From CAVPEW01 sp963703565 (GTDB lineage: Bacteria; Actinomycetota; Acidimicrobiia; Acidimicrobiales; VFJN01): a stretch of DNA of 64,000 bases. Below are positions 44,403 to 52,334 of this stretch, piece after piece. The notes beneath the pieces were generated by a model. That model was not told the origin of the DNA, did not search any database, and worked only from the letters and a program-made list of their open reading frames with translations. The DNA is taken from the NCBI GenBank assembly GCA_963703565.1, contig CAVPEW010000042.1, positions 62,001 to 126,000 on the forward strand. The letters run 5' to 3'. Both the position numbers and the translations under genes were made by a program. Each line of letters starts with the position of its first letter. Within the stretch, counting starts at the first letter, position 1.

Positions 44403-44430
44403 ACGCTACCGCCCGGCGTGCCGGTAGCGT
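44403..44430. promoter_or_regulatory. Inverted repeat containing opposing -10 hexamers upstream of mca
   Basis: ACGCTACCG (44403-44411) and CGGTAGCGT (44422-44430) form a perfect 9-bp inverted repeat with a 10-base spacer. The right arm holds TAGCGT, which ends eight bases before the mca ATG; the left arm carries the same hexamer facing the other way, 47 bases before the SPFH remnant. This could be a bidirectional promoter or an operator. Confidence 0.45.
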
Positions 44431-44438
44431 GCTGCCGC

Positions 44439-45294
44439 ATGGCCGATCGTTGCCTGCTGTGCGTACACGCCCACCCCGACGACGAGGCGTCCAAGGGCGC
44501 GGGGACCGTCGCCCGCTACCACGCCGAGGGCGTCCGTACCGTGCTGGTGTGCTGCACCGGGGGCGAGGCGGGCGACATCTTGAACCCGGCGATGGACCGC
44601 CCCGAGGTGCGCGCCGATCTCGCGGCGGTGCGGCGCGGCAAGCCTCGAGCGTTCGACGGCCATCATCGGCTACGACGAGGTGGTCCTGCTCGGCTACCGC
44701 GATTCGGGCATGCCCGACACCGAGGCCAACGCCCATCCCGATGCCTTCGCCAACGCACCGATGCAGGAGGCGGTGGCTCGTCTCGTCGAGGTCATCCGTC
44801 GGGAGCGTCCCCAGGTGCTGGTCACCTATCCCGACGACCAGAGCGGCTACCCTCACCCCGATCACCTTCGGGTGCACGACGTGAGCATCGTCGCGTTCGA
44901 TGTGGCCGGCGACCCCGGATGGCACCCCGAGCTGGGGGCGGCCTGGGCGCCGTCGAAGCTCTACTACTCGGTCTGGTCGCTGAAGCGGTTCCGGGCGTTG
45001 CACGAGGCGTTCGTCGAGCGTGGCCTGGAGTCGCCCTTCAGCGCCGAGTGGTTCGAGCGGCCGTCGCAGGACCACCGCGTCACGACCTCGATCCAGCTGG
45101 GCGACCACGCGGGCGTGCGTTGGGACGCGCTCCTCGCTCACGAGACCCAGGTCGATCCCACCTCGCCGTTCTGGTTCGGCCTTCCCCGCGAGGTCGTCGT
45201 GCCCTTGCAGGGGGTCGACGACTACATCCTCGCCCGGAGCCGGGTCCCCACGTCGTCGCCCGAGTCCGACCTGTTCGCCGGCGTCGGTCCTTGA
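44439..45294 (+). CDS. mca: Mycothiol S-conjugate amidase, frameshifted by one extra base
   Basis: An LmbE/PIG-L zinc amidase of the Mca type: HAHPDDEASKGAGTVARYH, CTGGEAGDILNPAMD, GYRDSGMPDTEANAHPDAF and zinc ligand YPHPDHLRVHD. Mca cleaves mycothiol S-conjugates in detoxification. The frame breaks at about 44643: VRADLAAVRRG continues, after deleting one C of AAGCCTC, with LERSTAIIGYDEVVLL. The repaired protein is 284 residues, normal for Mca. TAGCGT at 44425-44430 ends eight bases before ATG 44439. The SCP2 gene starts inside its stop codon. Its existence implies that the organism makes mycothiol. Confidence 0.82.
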
Positions 45295-45677
45295 CGTCTG
45301 CGCCCCTGGCGGTGATCGACGAAGCCTTCCTGGCCCGCCTGGTCCCGCCTGGAGCGTCGCTCCCCGAGGTGCCGGGGGCGACCGCGGTCGTGGGCTTCGC
45401 CGCGGCCGAGGCCCGCAGCGAGGTGCCGCCGCACCACCTCGAGCTCGTCGACGGTCGGCTCGTGGCGGCGGGGCTGGGTACGCACCCGGAGGTCACGTTG
45501 TCGGTGGTGCTGGCGGGGGCCGATCTGTGCAGCTGGTGGGCGGGGGAGATCCCGCTCGATGTCGCCTACATGCAGGGTCGTGCCAAGGTCACCGGCCGCA
45601 CGGGCGTGCTGCTCGCCGTGCTCGAGGTGTGGCGCAGCGAGGCATGGGCCGGTCTCGTCGCCGGGGCGCGGGCCTGA
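45291..45677 (+). CDS. SCP2 sterol-carrier-like domain protein
   Basis: A 128-residue single SCP2 domain: HHLELVDGRLVAAGLG, PEVTLSVVLAGADLCSWW, and the signature DVAYMQGRAKVTGRTGVLLAVL. SCP2 domains bind lipids or hydrophobic small molecules in a tunnel; in actinobacteria some are fused to mycothiol-dependent enzymes. The TTG start at 45291 overlaps the mca stop (TTGA), giving a coupled mca-SCP2 pair; GTG 45312 is an alternative start. The pairing with mca supports a role in thiol or lipid-conjugate handling. Confidence 0.72.
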   Translation: MTSAPLAVIDEAFLARLVPPGASLPEVPGATAVVGFAAAEARSEVPPHHLELVDGRLVAAGLGTHPEVTLSVVLAGADLCSWWAGEIPLDVAYMQGRAKVTGRTGVLLAVLEVWRSEAWAGLVAGARA

Positions 45678-45701
45678 GTCGAGGGCTCGGGGACCGGCGG
45701 G

Positions 45702-46079
45702 TCAGGCCGCCGGCTGGATGTCGAGCCGACCGCGGTGGTCGGTCGCCTCGCGGTCGGAGTAGTCGACCGGCGCAGTGTCGGGCACGATCAGCGTGAGGGT
45801 CTCGCCTGGTTGCAGGCGGGCGTCGAAGGCCACTCCATCGCCGGTGTCGGACGCGGTGATGGTGTGGGCCCGGGTGCCGTCGTTGGTGACCTCGATGACG
45901 TCGTCGACGCGCACCGAGAGACGCTGGGGGGAGAAGCCGTCTTCGTCGACGGTGAGGGCGTGGTCGGGTCGCAGGTCGATCTGGTCGAGGTCGGCCGCTG
46001 TCGGCGATCGCCGCTCGTCGTCGCAGGCGGCGCCGACCAACACGATCGCGGCGAGCGCGCAACCACCGATGACCCGCAT
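45702..46079 (-). CDS. Lipoprotein with cupredoxin-like fold, incomplete metal site
   Basis: A 125-residue protein with a lipobox signal (VLVGAACDD) and a cupredoxin-like core: VDEDGFSPQRLSVRVDDVIEV, GTRAHTITA with the first His ligand, and LQPGETLTLIVP. In plastocyanin-like proteins the loop before the last strand has Cys, His and Met; here it reads SDREATDHRGRLDI, with a possible His but no Cys or Met. It is therefore unlikely to bind copper in the classical way. CAGGCT six bases upstream of the ATG may be the -10. Confidence 0.65.
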   Translation of the reverse strand: MRVIGGCALAAIVLVGAACDDERRSPTAADLDQIDLRPDHALTVDEDGFSPQRLSVRVDDVIEVTNDGTRAHTITASDTGDGVAFDARLQPGETLTLIVPDTAPVDYSDREATDHRGRLDIQPAA

Positions 46080-46154
46080 GGGACCAGCCTGGCACGCGCC
46101 GGCACCGCCGCCCGGCCGAGGTGCCCTGGCCGGCCCGTCGCGCGGCTGGCGCAG

Positions 46155-46991
46155 TCAGCCGGCCCGTTGCAGGTCGCGCAGGGCCCGGTAGCCGATGAGG
46201 TGCACGCCGGCGCGCTCGACCAGGGCGCGCAGTGACCGGTCGAGCGCGACCAGGTCGTGGTCGTCGACCCGGGCGGGCCAGTCCGGCAGGGCGGCGCGCA
46301 GCTCGGGCGTGTCGATCGCGGGGTGGGCGTAGATCTCGGTGACGCCGGGCCGAAGGTCGCCGAGAACTCGCTCGATCGCGCGGCGGCTGCCCACGCCCCG
46401 CACGGTCACGAGGTGGTCCGGGAAGCGCACGCCCTCCTCCGCTGCGAGTCGCCGGAAAGGGAAGCCGATGGCTCGCTCGCTCGAGGCCCCCGAGAGCCTC
46501 AGGGGCAGTCCCATCTCGACTCCCAGCTCGAGGTAGGCGTCGAAGAACTCGGGCCGCAGCTGCAGCGCGCCCAGGTGGCTGTCGAGGTGGCTGACGTCGA
46601 AGCCCCAAAGGATCGCCCGTTCGACCTGGGCCCGCAGCTCCCGGCGCACCTCGTCGAGGTCGGCATGGTCCCAGAGGTCCTCGATGGTGCGCGGGAAGCC
46701 GCCGTCGCCGTCGAGCAGGGACGGAGCCTGGGTGATGGGGCCCCAGCGGAAGCCGTCGTGCTCGCTGTTGAGGGTGAGGTGCACGCCGACGTCCTCCCCC
46801 CGGTAGCGCCGGGCGGCGTCGCGCGACCAGGAGCAGGGGACCATGAGGCTGGCGCTGGTGGCCAGGCCGGACCGCAACGCCTCGTACACCCCGAGGTTGG
46901 CTGCGTGGCAGGAACCGAGATCGTCGCAGTTGACGATGAGGAGCCGGTCGCTGGGCCCGTACCCCAACTGCTCGGCGAGTCCGGCCTGCAC
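46155..46991 (-). CDS. YdjC/ChbG-family carbohydrate deacetylase
   Basis: A 278-residue YdjC-type deacetylase: N-terminal metal motif VNCDDLGSCHAANLGVYEAL, VGVHLTLNSEHDG, SHLDSHLGALQL (second metal site) and a C-terminal EIYAHPAID. ChbG-like enzymes deacetylate small amino-sugar oligomers. GTG 46991 is chosen because TAGCGT on the minus strand (46999-47004) ends seven bases before it; the first three bases of that hexamer are also the stop codon of the upstream nuclease gene. Cytosolic, no signal peptide. Confidence 0.78.
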   Translation of the reverse strand: MQAGLAEQLGYGPSDRLLIVNCDDLGSCHAANLGVYEALRSGLATSASLMVPCSWSRDAARRYRGEDVGVHLTLNSEHDGFRWGPITQAPSLLDGDGGFPRTIEDLWDHADLDEVRRELRAQVERAILWGFDVSHLDSHLGALQLRPEFFDAYLELGVEMGLPLRLSGASSERAIGFPFRRLAAEEGVRFPDHLVTVRGVGSRRAIERVLGDLRPGVTEIYAHPAIDTPELRAALPDWPARVDDHDLVALDRSLRALVERAGVHLIGYRALRDLQRAG

Positions 46992-47001
46992 TCCCGGCAC
47001 G

Positions 47002-47565
47002 CTACCGCCGGTCGACGCCGCCGGAGTCGGCGCCGGTGTCGACGGTGACGTCGGCTCCGCCGCACGCGGCCCACAGCCCAGCGGAGGCCCGGCGGGCGAT
47101 GGCCTCGGAGGCGCGCAGCTCGGCCGAACGGGTGGTGTTGGGCGGGTACGAGCGGGCGATGGCGAAGCCGTCGGCCACCAGGGACTCGTTGACCCACACT
47201 CCGTCGTCGAGGCGCACGACGTGCGCCAGCAGCCTCCCGTAGCGGTCACGGGCCTCCACGTCGCGCTCGAGGCGCACGCGGGTGCCCGGGGTGAGCAGCT
47301 CGGCCGTGCGCGCGGAGGCCTCGTGGCCGAAGCACTCCACGGGTCGGTCGGGCGACACCGTCTCGGGCGTGTCGATCCCGATGAGTCGCACCCTCTCGAC
47401 GTGACCGTTCAGGCGGACGTCGACGGTGTCGCCGTCCACGGCCCGGACAACGGTGCCCTCGCCCGGGGCCGTGGCCGGCCGGTGGGTCTCCCCGCAGGCC
47501 GTGACCGAGACGCCGGCGCCCAGCGCGACCAGCCACAACGATGCGAAGGCGAGACCACGGCGCAC
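47002..47565 (-). CDS. Secreted thermonuclease-like (SNase) lipoprotein
   Basis: A 187-residue protein with a lipoprotein signal (LWLVALGAGVSVTAC) and a staphylococcal-nuclease domain: VVRAVDGDTVDVRL, VRLIGIDTPETVSPDRP, and DRYGRLLAHVVRLDD. The catalytic Arg-Glu-Arg pattern appears present (RLIGIDTPE, RDVEARDRYGR). It should cut nucleic acids outside the membrane with Ca2+. A C-terminal Cys pair may form a disulfide. GTG start. Its stop codon TAG lies inside the promoter of the ydjC-like gene downstream. Confidence 0.8.
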   Translation of the reverse strand: MRRGLAFASLWLVALGAGVSVTACGETHRPATAPGEGTVVRAVDGDTVDVRLNGHVERVRLIGIDTPETVSPDRPVECFGHEASARTAELLTPGTRVRLERDVEARDRYGRLLAHVVRLDDGVWVNESLVADGFAIARSYPPNTTRSAELRASEAIARRASAGLWAACGGADVTVDTGADSGGVDRR

Positions 47566-47644
47566 GGGCGACTACCTCACGGTTGCAGGCGGGGCGGCGG
47601 CGGGGCGGGGAGGGCCCGAGTGCTCTCGCCGAGGCTAGGGCCGC

Positions 47645-47833
47645 TCAGGCGGCCTGGCGCGAGGGGTTCGGTCCGCCCTGCGCCGGTGCCTCCCGGCGCA
47701 GGGCGGCCTCCCGGCCTGCGCGCAGGGCAGCCCGAGCCTCGGCCAGACCCCGGCGACCGACGGCACGGACCTCGTCGTCGAGCTTCCACGGATAGGACGA
47801 GTCCCCGGGGGAGAAGATCGTGAGCTGTCCCAT
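47645..47833 (-). CDS. Small hypothetical protein, 62 aa
   Basis: A short frame, MGQLTIFSPGDSSYPWKLDD then a charged Arg/Ala helix (ARAALRAGREAALRRE). Its composition is more ordered than neighbouring antisense frames and it has an ATG 26 bases after a plausible promoter, but no family is recognised. It is divergent from the next small gene. The longer frame upstream overlaps that gene's antisense strand and is not used. Confidence 0.4.
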   Translation of the reverse strand: MGQLTIFSPGDSSYPWKLDDEVRAVGRRGLAEARAALRAGREAALRREAPAQGGPNPSRQAA

Positions 47834-47947
47834 GGCCACAGTGAACTCGGAGGCTGTGACAGGAATTCGGGCGCTCGCGCTGCGACCGCCGGGGCCCATA
47901 CGCCCGACGACGCCGGGTCGCCGGGCAAGAGCACTAGCCTGGGCCCG

Positions 47948-48176
47948 ATGACGCAGCTCCGGGACACGACGGACGTCGCCGGCGACGACTCGATCGGCGA
48001 CGACGCGATCGGCGACGCCGTGCGACTGATCGACAAGAGCCTCTCCGAGGCTCCTGCACCGCGAGCTCGTCTCCACCGACGAGATGTCGAACCTCCTGCT
48101 CGACGTGCGCACCGCGCTCACCGCCGACCAGAGCCACCACGAGCCCGAGTCCGAGTCCACGCCCGTCGGCGCCTGA
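47948..48176 (+). CDS. Small acidic protein, 75 aa, frameshifted by one extra base
   Basis: In frame one the protein reads MTQLRDTTDVAGDDSIGDDA then VRLIDKSLSE; deleting one G at about 48049 lets it continue as LLHRELVSTDEMSNLLLDVR and end with PVGA. The repaired sequence is a coherent amphipathic-helix protein of 75 residues, while the unrepaired one turns into an Arg-rich out-of-frame tail. Function unknown. TAGCCT at 47935-47940 ends seven bases before ATG, giving a leaderless start. Confidence 0.5.
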
Positions 48177-48221
48177 GTCGCTGCGCCGACGCGGGCCGGC
48201 CTCGCAGCGGCCGACCGGGGT

Positions 48222-48818
48222 TCAGCGAGGTAGACGGGTGGCCTTGAACTCGTTCAGCTCGCTCCAGTTCTCGACCATGTCCACGACCCGCTCGATGCTG
48301 GCCCGGGCCTGATAGGGCGAGGTCACCCGGTCCATGAGCCGCACGAACACAGCGCGGCCGCCAGCGATGAAGGTCGGCACACCCCAGGCGCCGTGATCGG
48401 AGACAGCCGCCTCGTGCTCGCTGCGCACCTGGTCGAGCACGGCACCGGCGCCCACCCGCTCGAGGACCGGACCGGGCTCGACCCCGTTGTTGCGCAGCAC
48501 CTCGGCCACCGCCTCCTCGTCGGTCAGCTTGCGACCCTCGTCGTGGCGCAGGGCGAACATGGCGCGGTGGACGGCTCCGAAGCGCTCGGGGTGCTCGTCT
48601 CGCACCACCGTGCCGACCTGGAGGGCGAACAGTCCCGAGTCGTCGCCGGGTCGATCCCAGATGTCGGGCTCGCCTTCGGCCACGTGCAGCTGGCCCAGCG
48701 ACAACGGGACGAAGCCGACCTGCCAGTCGGCGCCGGCCTCGAGCCCGGCGACCACCTGCTCGTGCGCGTTGCGGGCGAAGGGGCAGCGATAGTCCCATGT
48801 GACCGAGAAGCTGACCAT
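48222..48818 (-). CDS. DsbA-family oxidoreductase (FrnE/thioredoxin-fold)
   Basis: A 198-residue DsbA-like protein with thioredoxin fold and helical insert: SVTWDYRCPFARNAHEQVV, FVPLSLGQLHVAEGEPDIWD, and the cis-Pro segment GAWGVPTFIAGG. The active site has a single Cys (RCPFARN) where DsbA has CxxC, so a mixed-disulfide or glutathione/mycothiol-type mechanism is more likely than disulfide oxidation. No signal peptide; cytosolic. The ATG 48818 start removes an implausible Pro/Arg leader. It converges with the small protein gene and is followed by no operon partner. Confidence 0.72.
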   Translation of the reverse strand: MVSFSVTWDYRCPFARNAHEQVVAGLEAGADWQVGFVPLSLGQLHVAEGEPDIWDRPGDDSGLFALQVGTVVRDEHPERFGAVHRAMFALRHDEGRKLTDEEAVAEVLRNNGVEPGPVLERVGAGAVLDQVRSEHEAAVSDHGAWGVPTFIAGGRAVFVRLMDRVTSPYQARASIERVVDMVENWSELNEFKATRLPR

Positions 48819-48852
48819 GTGAGGTGCAACCGGCAGCGCCGAACTCGCATTC

Positions 48853-49401
48853 CTAGGGCGCGGGCCACATCCGGTTGGCGGCCGCTCCCAGTGCGGCCCC
48901 CAGCACCGCACCGGCGAGGACGTCGGACGCGTGGTGCATCTTGACGTGGACGCGGCTGACGGCCACCACCGAGGCCAACGCGTAGTAGGCGGGCCGCAGC
49001 CGGGGGTCGACCGCCGACAGGACCGCCGCCGCGGTGAAGGCGGAGCTGGCGTGGCCGGACGGGAAGCTGCTGGTCGTGGGGGTCCGCACCCTGTGGGGCC
49101 GGGGACGCTCGTCCTCCCACACGGGTCGGTGGCGCCGAAACATGGACTTCACCGCACCGTTCACCAGGGCGGACTCGAGTCCCAGGATCGTCGCCGTGCG
49201 CACGGCCAGCGCCGGATCGCCGTGGTGGCGCAGGGCCTGGGTGACCCCGAGGACGTGCCACACGAGGGAGTGGTCCCCGACCTCGGACGCCGCGTACATC
49301 AGTCGGTCCAGGCCACGGTTCCCCCGCCGTCGCTCCACGCTCGCGTCGACCGCCGCGTCGGCGCGGATCACCCGCTCGCGGAGGCGTTCGAAGGAACCCA
49401 C
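48853..49401 (-). CDS. PAP2-family phosphatase (membrane)
   Basis: A 182-residue PAP2 protein with the three phosphatase motifs: KSMFRRHRP, SSFPSGHASSAF and SRVHVKMHHASDVLAG, each in order within a short membrane protein with about four helices. PAP2 enzymes dephosphorylate lipid phosphates such as undecaprenyl pyrophosphate or phosphatidate. GTG start, five bases after the nuclease gene, so they are cotranscribed. It is shorter than most bacterial PAP2 proteins but complete for the catalytic core. Confidence 0.8.
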   Translation of the reverse strand: MGSFERLRERVIRADAAVDASVERRRGNRGLDRLMYAASEVGDHSLVWHVLGVTQALRHHGDPALAVRTATILGLESALVNGAVKSMFRRHRPVWEDERPRPHRVRTPTTSSFPSGHASSAFTAAAVLSAVDPRLRPAYYALASVVAVSRVHVKMHHASDVLAGAVLGAALGAAANRMWPAP

Positions 49402-49406
49402 GTGGA

Positions 49407-50274
49407 TCAGGCGAGCGCGCCGGTGGTGCTCGGGCTGCCTGCGAGCAGCACGGGAGCCGGCAGCCCCCCGGCCTCGGCCAGCCGGGCCGAGGGTGCCTGG
49501 GCGGGGTCGCCGCCCCACGCCGGGCACCACTCGCGAAAGGCGCACCAGTTGCACAACGACGACGGGTTCGGCCGGAAGTCCTCGCGTTCGCAGGCCCGCC
49601 CCACGGCAGCCCATATGGCGCCGAGGCGTTGGCGCACCCCTCGGGTGGAACGCTCGGTGGGCTCGGTGGTGATCCGCACCGGATCAGCCAGGTGCAACAG
49701 CTGCACCCGGGTCGGCCGGACACCGAGGACCTGTTCGCACAGCAACGAGTAGAAGGCGACTCCGCCCAGGCGCTTCTGCTCGTGGGCGACGCCGGGAGCG
49801 CGGCCGGTCTTGTAGTCGGTGACCACGAGCGCCCCGGACCCATCGAGCTCGAGCCGGTCGATGACGCCCCTCAGCATCACCCCGTCGACCTCGGCCTCGA
49901 GGCGCAGCTCCAAGCCGATCGGGTGGACCGTGGCCGGATCCTCCAGCGCGAAGTAGCCGTCGAGGAGTCGCTCCGAGTCGGCGCGCAGTTCCGCCTGGGC
50001 CTCCTCGTCGAGGCCGAGGCCGACGAAGCTCGGGATGCGACGCGTGCGACTCCAGTGCCTCGGACAAGCAGGCGCTGGCGCGGGAGCGGGAGCGCTCGCG
50101 AGGCGCCAGGTCGAGCAGGCGCTGCAGCGCGGCGTGCACGATCGTGCCGCGGGTGGCGGCCACCGACGGTGGCTCGGGTACCCGCTCGATGGCCGAGAAG
50201 CGGAAGGCGAGCCCGCAATCGGTGAACGTGGTCACCTTCGACGGCGACAGCGTGGTCGGCAGGGGAAGGGCCAT
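49407..50274 (-). CDS. RecB/Cas4-like PD-(D/E)XK nuclease with Fe-S cluster, frameshifted by one extra base
   Basis: N-terminus LSPSKVTTFTDCGLAFRFSA is in one frame and IPSFVGLGLDEEAQAELRAD onward in another; deleting one base of the doubled C at about 50058 joins them as CLSE then HWSRTRRIPSF. The repaired protein is 288 residues. PD-(D/E)XK residues are in GVIDRLEL and VVTDYKTG. Four Cys fit a 4Fe-4S site: one in TDCG and three in LCNWCAFREWC. Such nucleases trim or process DNA ends (AddB/RecB/Cas4 group), and no CRISPR genes are near. TACCAT (50282-50287, minus) ends seven bases before the ATG. The PAP2 gene follows closely. Confidence 0.78.
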
Positions 50275-50300
50275 GAGGTCGATGGTACGCAGGGGGTGCG

Positions 50301-51239
50301 TCAGGTCTGAGGCATCGTCGTCGGCGCCGGTGCCACCGCCAGGCCGAAGCCGGTCACCGCCCGGGCGACGTGGCCGGCGAGCAGGCGTGGCGCCTCGAGG
50401 GGCCCGAAGTGGCCGACGCCCTCGACCCGGTCGACCGTGCCCAACGCCGCGCGCGCCGCGACCTGCGGGGCGAAGCCACCAGGTCCAACGGCGTCGTCGC
50501 CTGCTGCTATGACCAGCGGGCAGCGCAGCTCGCCCAGCCGATCGAAGGCGTCGTGACCGCCGGCCCCGGCGAAGGTCGCGGCTTCGTGCTCGGGTCGACA
50601 GCGCAGCTCGACGCCGTGCTCGGTGGTCTCGAAGCCGTGACGGACATAGGCCCACAGGGCGTCGGCCCTGAGGCGGTCGAGGGGCGGCTTGCCGGCGTAG
50701 TTCGCGAGTGCCGCGGCGGGCGAGTCGAAGGTCGGACGGCGGCGGGCTGCTCCCAGCGCCAGCGGGTTGTCGGCAGGCGCAGCAGCGCCGTCGCGGCCCG
50801 TGCCCGAGCCGAACGGCGGCGAGATGATCGGCTCGAACAGCCAGAGGCCCGCGAAGGTACCGGGCCGCTCCAGCTCGGCCAGGGCGAGCGCGGCTCCACC
50901 CATGGAGTGGCCCAGGCCCACGGTCCGCCCGGTGGGCAGCCCCAGGGCGTCGACCGCACCGAGCACGTCGAGCGCGAAGCCGTGCCAGTCGATGCGCCCG
51001 TCGACCACCACGGGCGCGTCGCTCCGGCCGTGACCCCGGTGGTCCAGCGCCCAACCCCGCAACCGCCCGCCCAGCTCGGCGATCAAGGGGGCCCACACAC
51101 CACCGTGGAACCCGGTGGCGTGGCAGCACAACGCCACCGGGGAGCCGGGGTCGCCGCCGAGGTCGTGGACCCAGACATCGGCGCCGTCGGAGGTGCGGGC
51201 GGTGCGCCCGGCCGGCGCGTCGGGGGCAGAAGGGGCCAT
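50301..51239 (-). CDS. Alpha/beta-fold hydrolase
   Basis: A 312-residue alpha/beta hydrolase: oxyanion HATGFHG, DHRGHGRS, nucleophile elbow LGHSMGGAA, Asp in IAAGDDAVG and catalytic His in VGHFGPLEAP. The lid region (about 130-190) is Ala/Pro-rich. Cytosolic; reaction unknown (esterase, lactonase or haloalkane-type cannot be separated). The ATG start matches the first strand. It is divergent from the SnoaL-like gene and 26 bases from the nuclease promoter. Confidence 0.82.
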   Translation of the reverse strand: MAPSAPDAPAGRTARTSDGADVWVHDLGGDPGSPVALCCHATGFHGGVWAPLIAELGGRLRGWALDHRGHGRSDAPVVVDGRIDWHGFALDVLGAVDALGLPTGRTVGLGHSMGGAALALAELERPGTFAGLWLFEPIISPPFGSGTGRDGAAAPADNPLALGAARRRPTFDSPAAALANYAGKPPLDRLRADALWAYVRHGFETTEHGVELRCRPEHEAATFAGAGGHDAFDRLGELRCPLVIAAGDDAVGPGGFAPQVAARAALGTVDRVEGVGHFGPLEAPRLLAGHVARAVTGFGLAVAPAPTTMPQT

Positions 51240-51351
51240 GGCGCATCCTGGCCTCGACCGGTCGGGGGGAGCGAACCCGCTTCCGGGGGCGCACGGGGCG
51301 AGCGGGGCGAGCGCAGCGAGCGCAGGTCGCCACCGGGGCTAGCGTCCGCCG

Positions 51352-51771
51352 ATGGCCCCCGATCCGACCGCCGAGGGTCCGTCTCGCGCAGACTGCGACC
51401 GGGCTGCGGTGCTCGCCGCCAACGAGGCGTTCTACACGGCGTTCGAGGATCGGGACCTCGACGCCATGTCCGACATCTGGGTCCACGGTGCAGCCGTGTC
51501 GTGCACCCACCCCGGGTGGCGGACGCTGCACGGGTGGCCGGCGGTGGCGGGCTCGTGGTTCGCGCTGTTCGGGGGGCCGGGGCCGCTGCAGTTCATCCTC
51601 ACCGAGGTCCAGGCCCACGTGGAGGCCGACCTGGCCTGGGTGCACGTCGACGAGAACCTCATCGGCGACGGCGTGGGCGGCACCGTCGCCGCGCTGAACG
51701 TGTTCCGGCGCACGCCGTCGGGCTGGAAGCTCGTCGTGCACCACGGCAGCCCGGTCGCCGAGCGGGTCTGA
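51352..51771 (+). CDS. SnoaL/NTF2-like ketosteroid-isomerase fold protein
   Basis: A 139-residue NTF2-like protein: LAANEAFYTAFEDRDLDAM at the N-terminal helices, IWVHGAAVSCTHPGW, GSWFALFGG and a terminal beta sheet (NVFRRTPSGWKLVVHHGSP). SnoaL_3-type domains occur in isomerases, cyclases and in calcium/calmodulin-associated proteins; function here is unassigned. ATG is six bases after TAGCGT (51340-51345) with no ribosome-binding site, so leaderless. The divergent hydrolase shares the 112-base intergenic region. Confidence 0.78.
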   Translation: MAPDPTAEGPSRADCDRAAVLAANEAFYTAFEDRDLDAMSDIWVHGAAVSCTHPGWRTLHGWPAVAGSWFALFGGPGPLQFILTEVQAHVEADLAWVHVDENLIGDGVGGTVAALNVFRRTPSGWKLVVHHGSPVAERV

Positions 51772-51862
51772 GCCGACCCACCCGCGGCTTCGCCTTCGCT
51801 GCGGCCATCGGGCGCGCGAGACTGACCAGACCCTCGCCGGGCCGAGGGAACGAGGGGGAGCC

Positions 51863-52306
51863 ATGAGCAGCGACGTGGTGGTTCTGACCGACGACGAGGC
51901 CTTGGCCGACGTGGTCGCTCCCCAGGTCACCAACCTCGGTCGCTCCTGTCGCTGGGTGCCCCGCAGCGCCGACGTGGCGGATGCGTTGGGCAGCGCCGCA
52001 GGCATCGAGGCCGCCGTGGTCGACCTGGCCATGGCCGGGGGCACCGAACTGGTCGCGCAGCTCGTCGACGCCGGCGCGTCCGTGGTCGCCATCGCGCCCG
52101 ACGGCCGGGCCGCCGATGCCGTGCGCGAGCGCGCCCGGGCGGCCGAGGTCGTGGTGGAGCCGTTCAGCATCGTCGAGTTGGTCGAGGCCCTGCGCTCCCT
52201 CGACCCTCACCCGCTCGACTCGGCCGCGGGCTCGGGCGGGCGGGCGGCCGTGATCGACCTGCGGCGCGCCGCAGCCGACCACCGTCCCTGGTGGGCCACC
52301 CGCTGA
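51863..52306 (+). CDS. Receiver-like domain protein, probably non-phosphorylatable
   Basis: A 147-residue protein with alternating strands and helices resembling a response-regulator receiver or cobalamin/P-loop-less Rossmann fold: VVVLTDDEALADVVAPQV, AAVVDLAMAGGTELVAQLV, VVAIAPDG and VVVEPFSIVELVEAL. The Asp in VVDLAM and Lys-equivalent position (VVEP, no Lys) suggest a degenerate receiver. The strong Shine-Dalgarno GGGGGAG three bases before ATG marks it as a normal leadered gene. No output domain follows; partner unknown. Confidence 0.5.
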   Translation: MSSDVVVLTDDEALADVVAPQVTNLGRSCRWVPRSADVADALGSAAGIEAAVVDLAMAGGTELVAQLVDAGASVVAIAPDGRAADAVRERARAAEVVVEPFSIVELVEALRSLDPHPLDSAAGSGGRAAVIDLRRAAADHRPWWATR

Positions 52307-52334
52307 ACCGGTCGAGCTCTGGCATCCTGTGCAG

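Noticed and set aside
49407..50274. Cas4 of a CRISPR system
   Set aside because: It has the Cas4-like Cys and nuclease motifs, but no cas1/cas2 or repeat array is present; a general RecB-type DNA repair role fits better.
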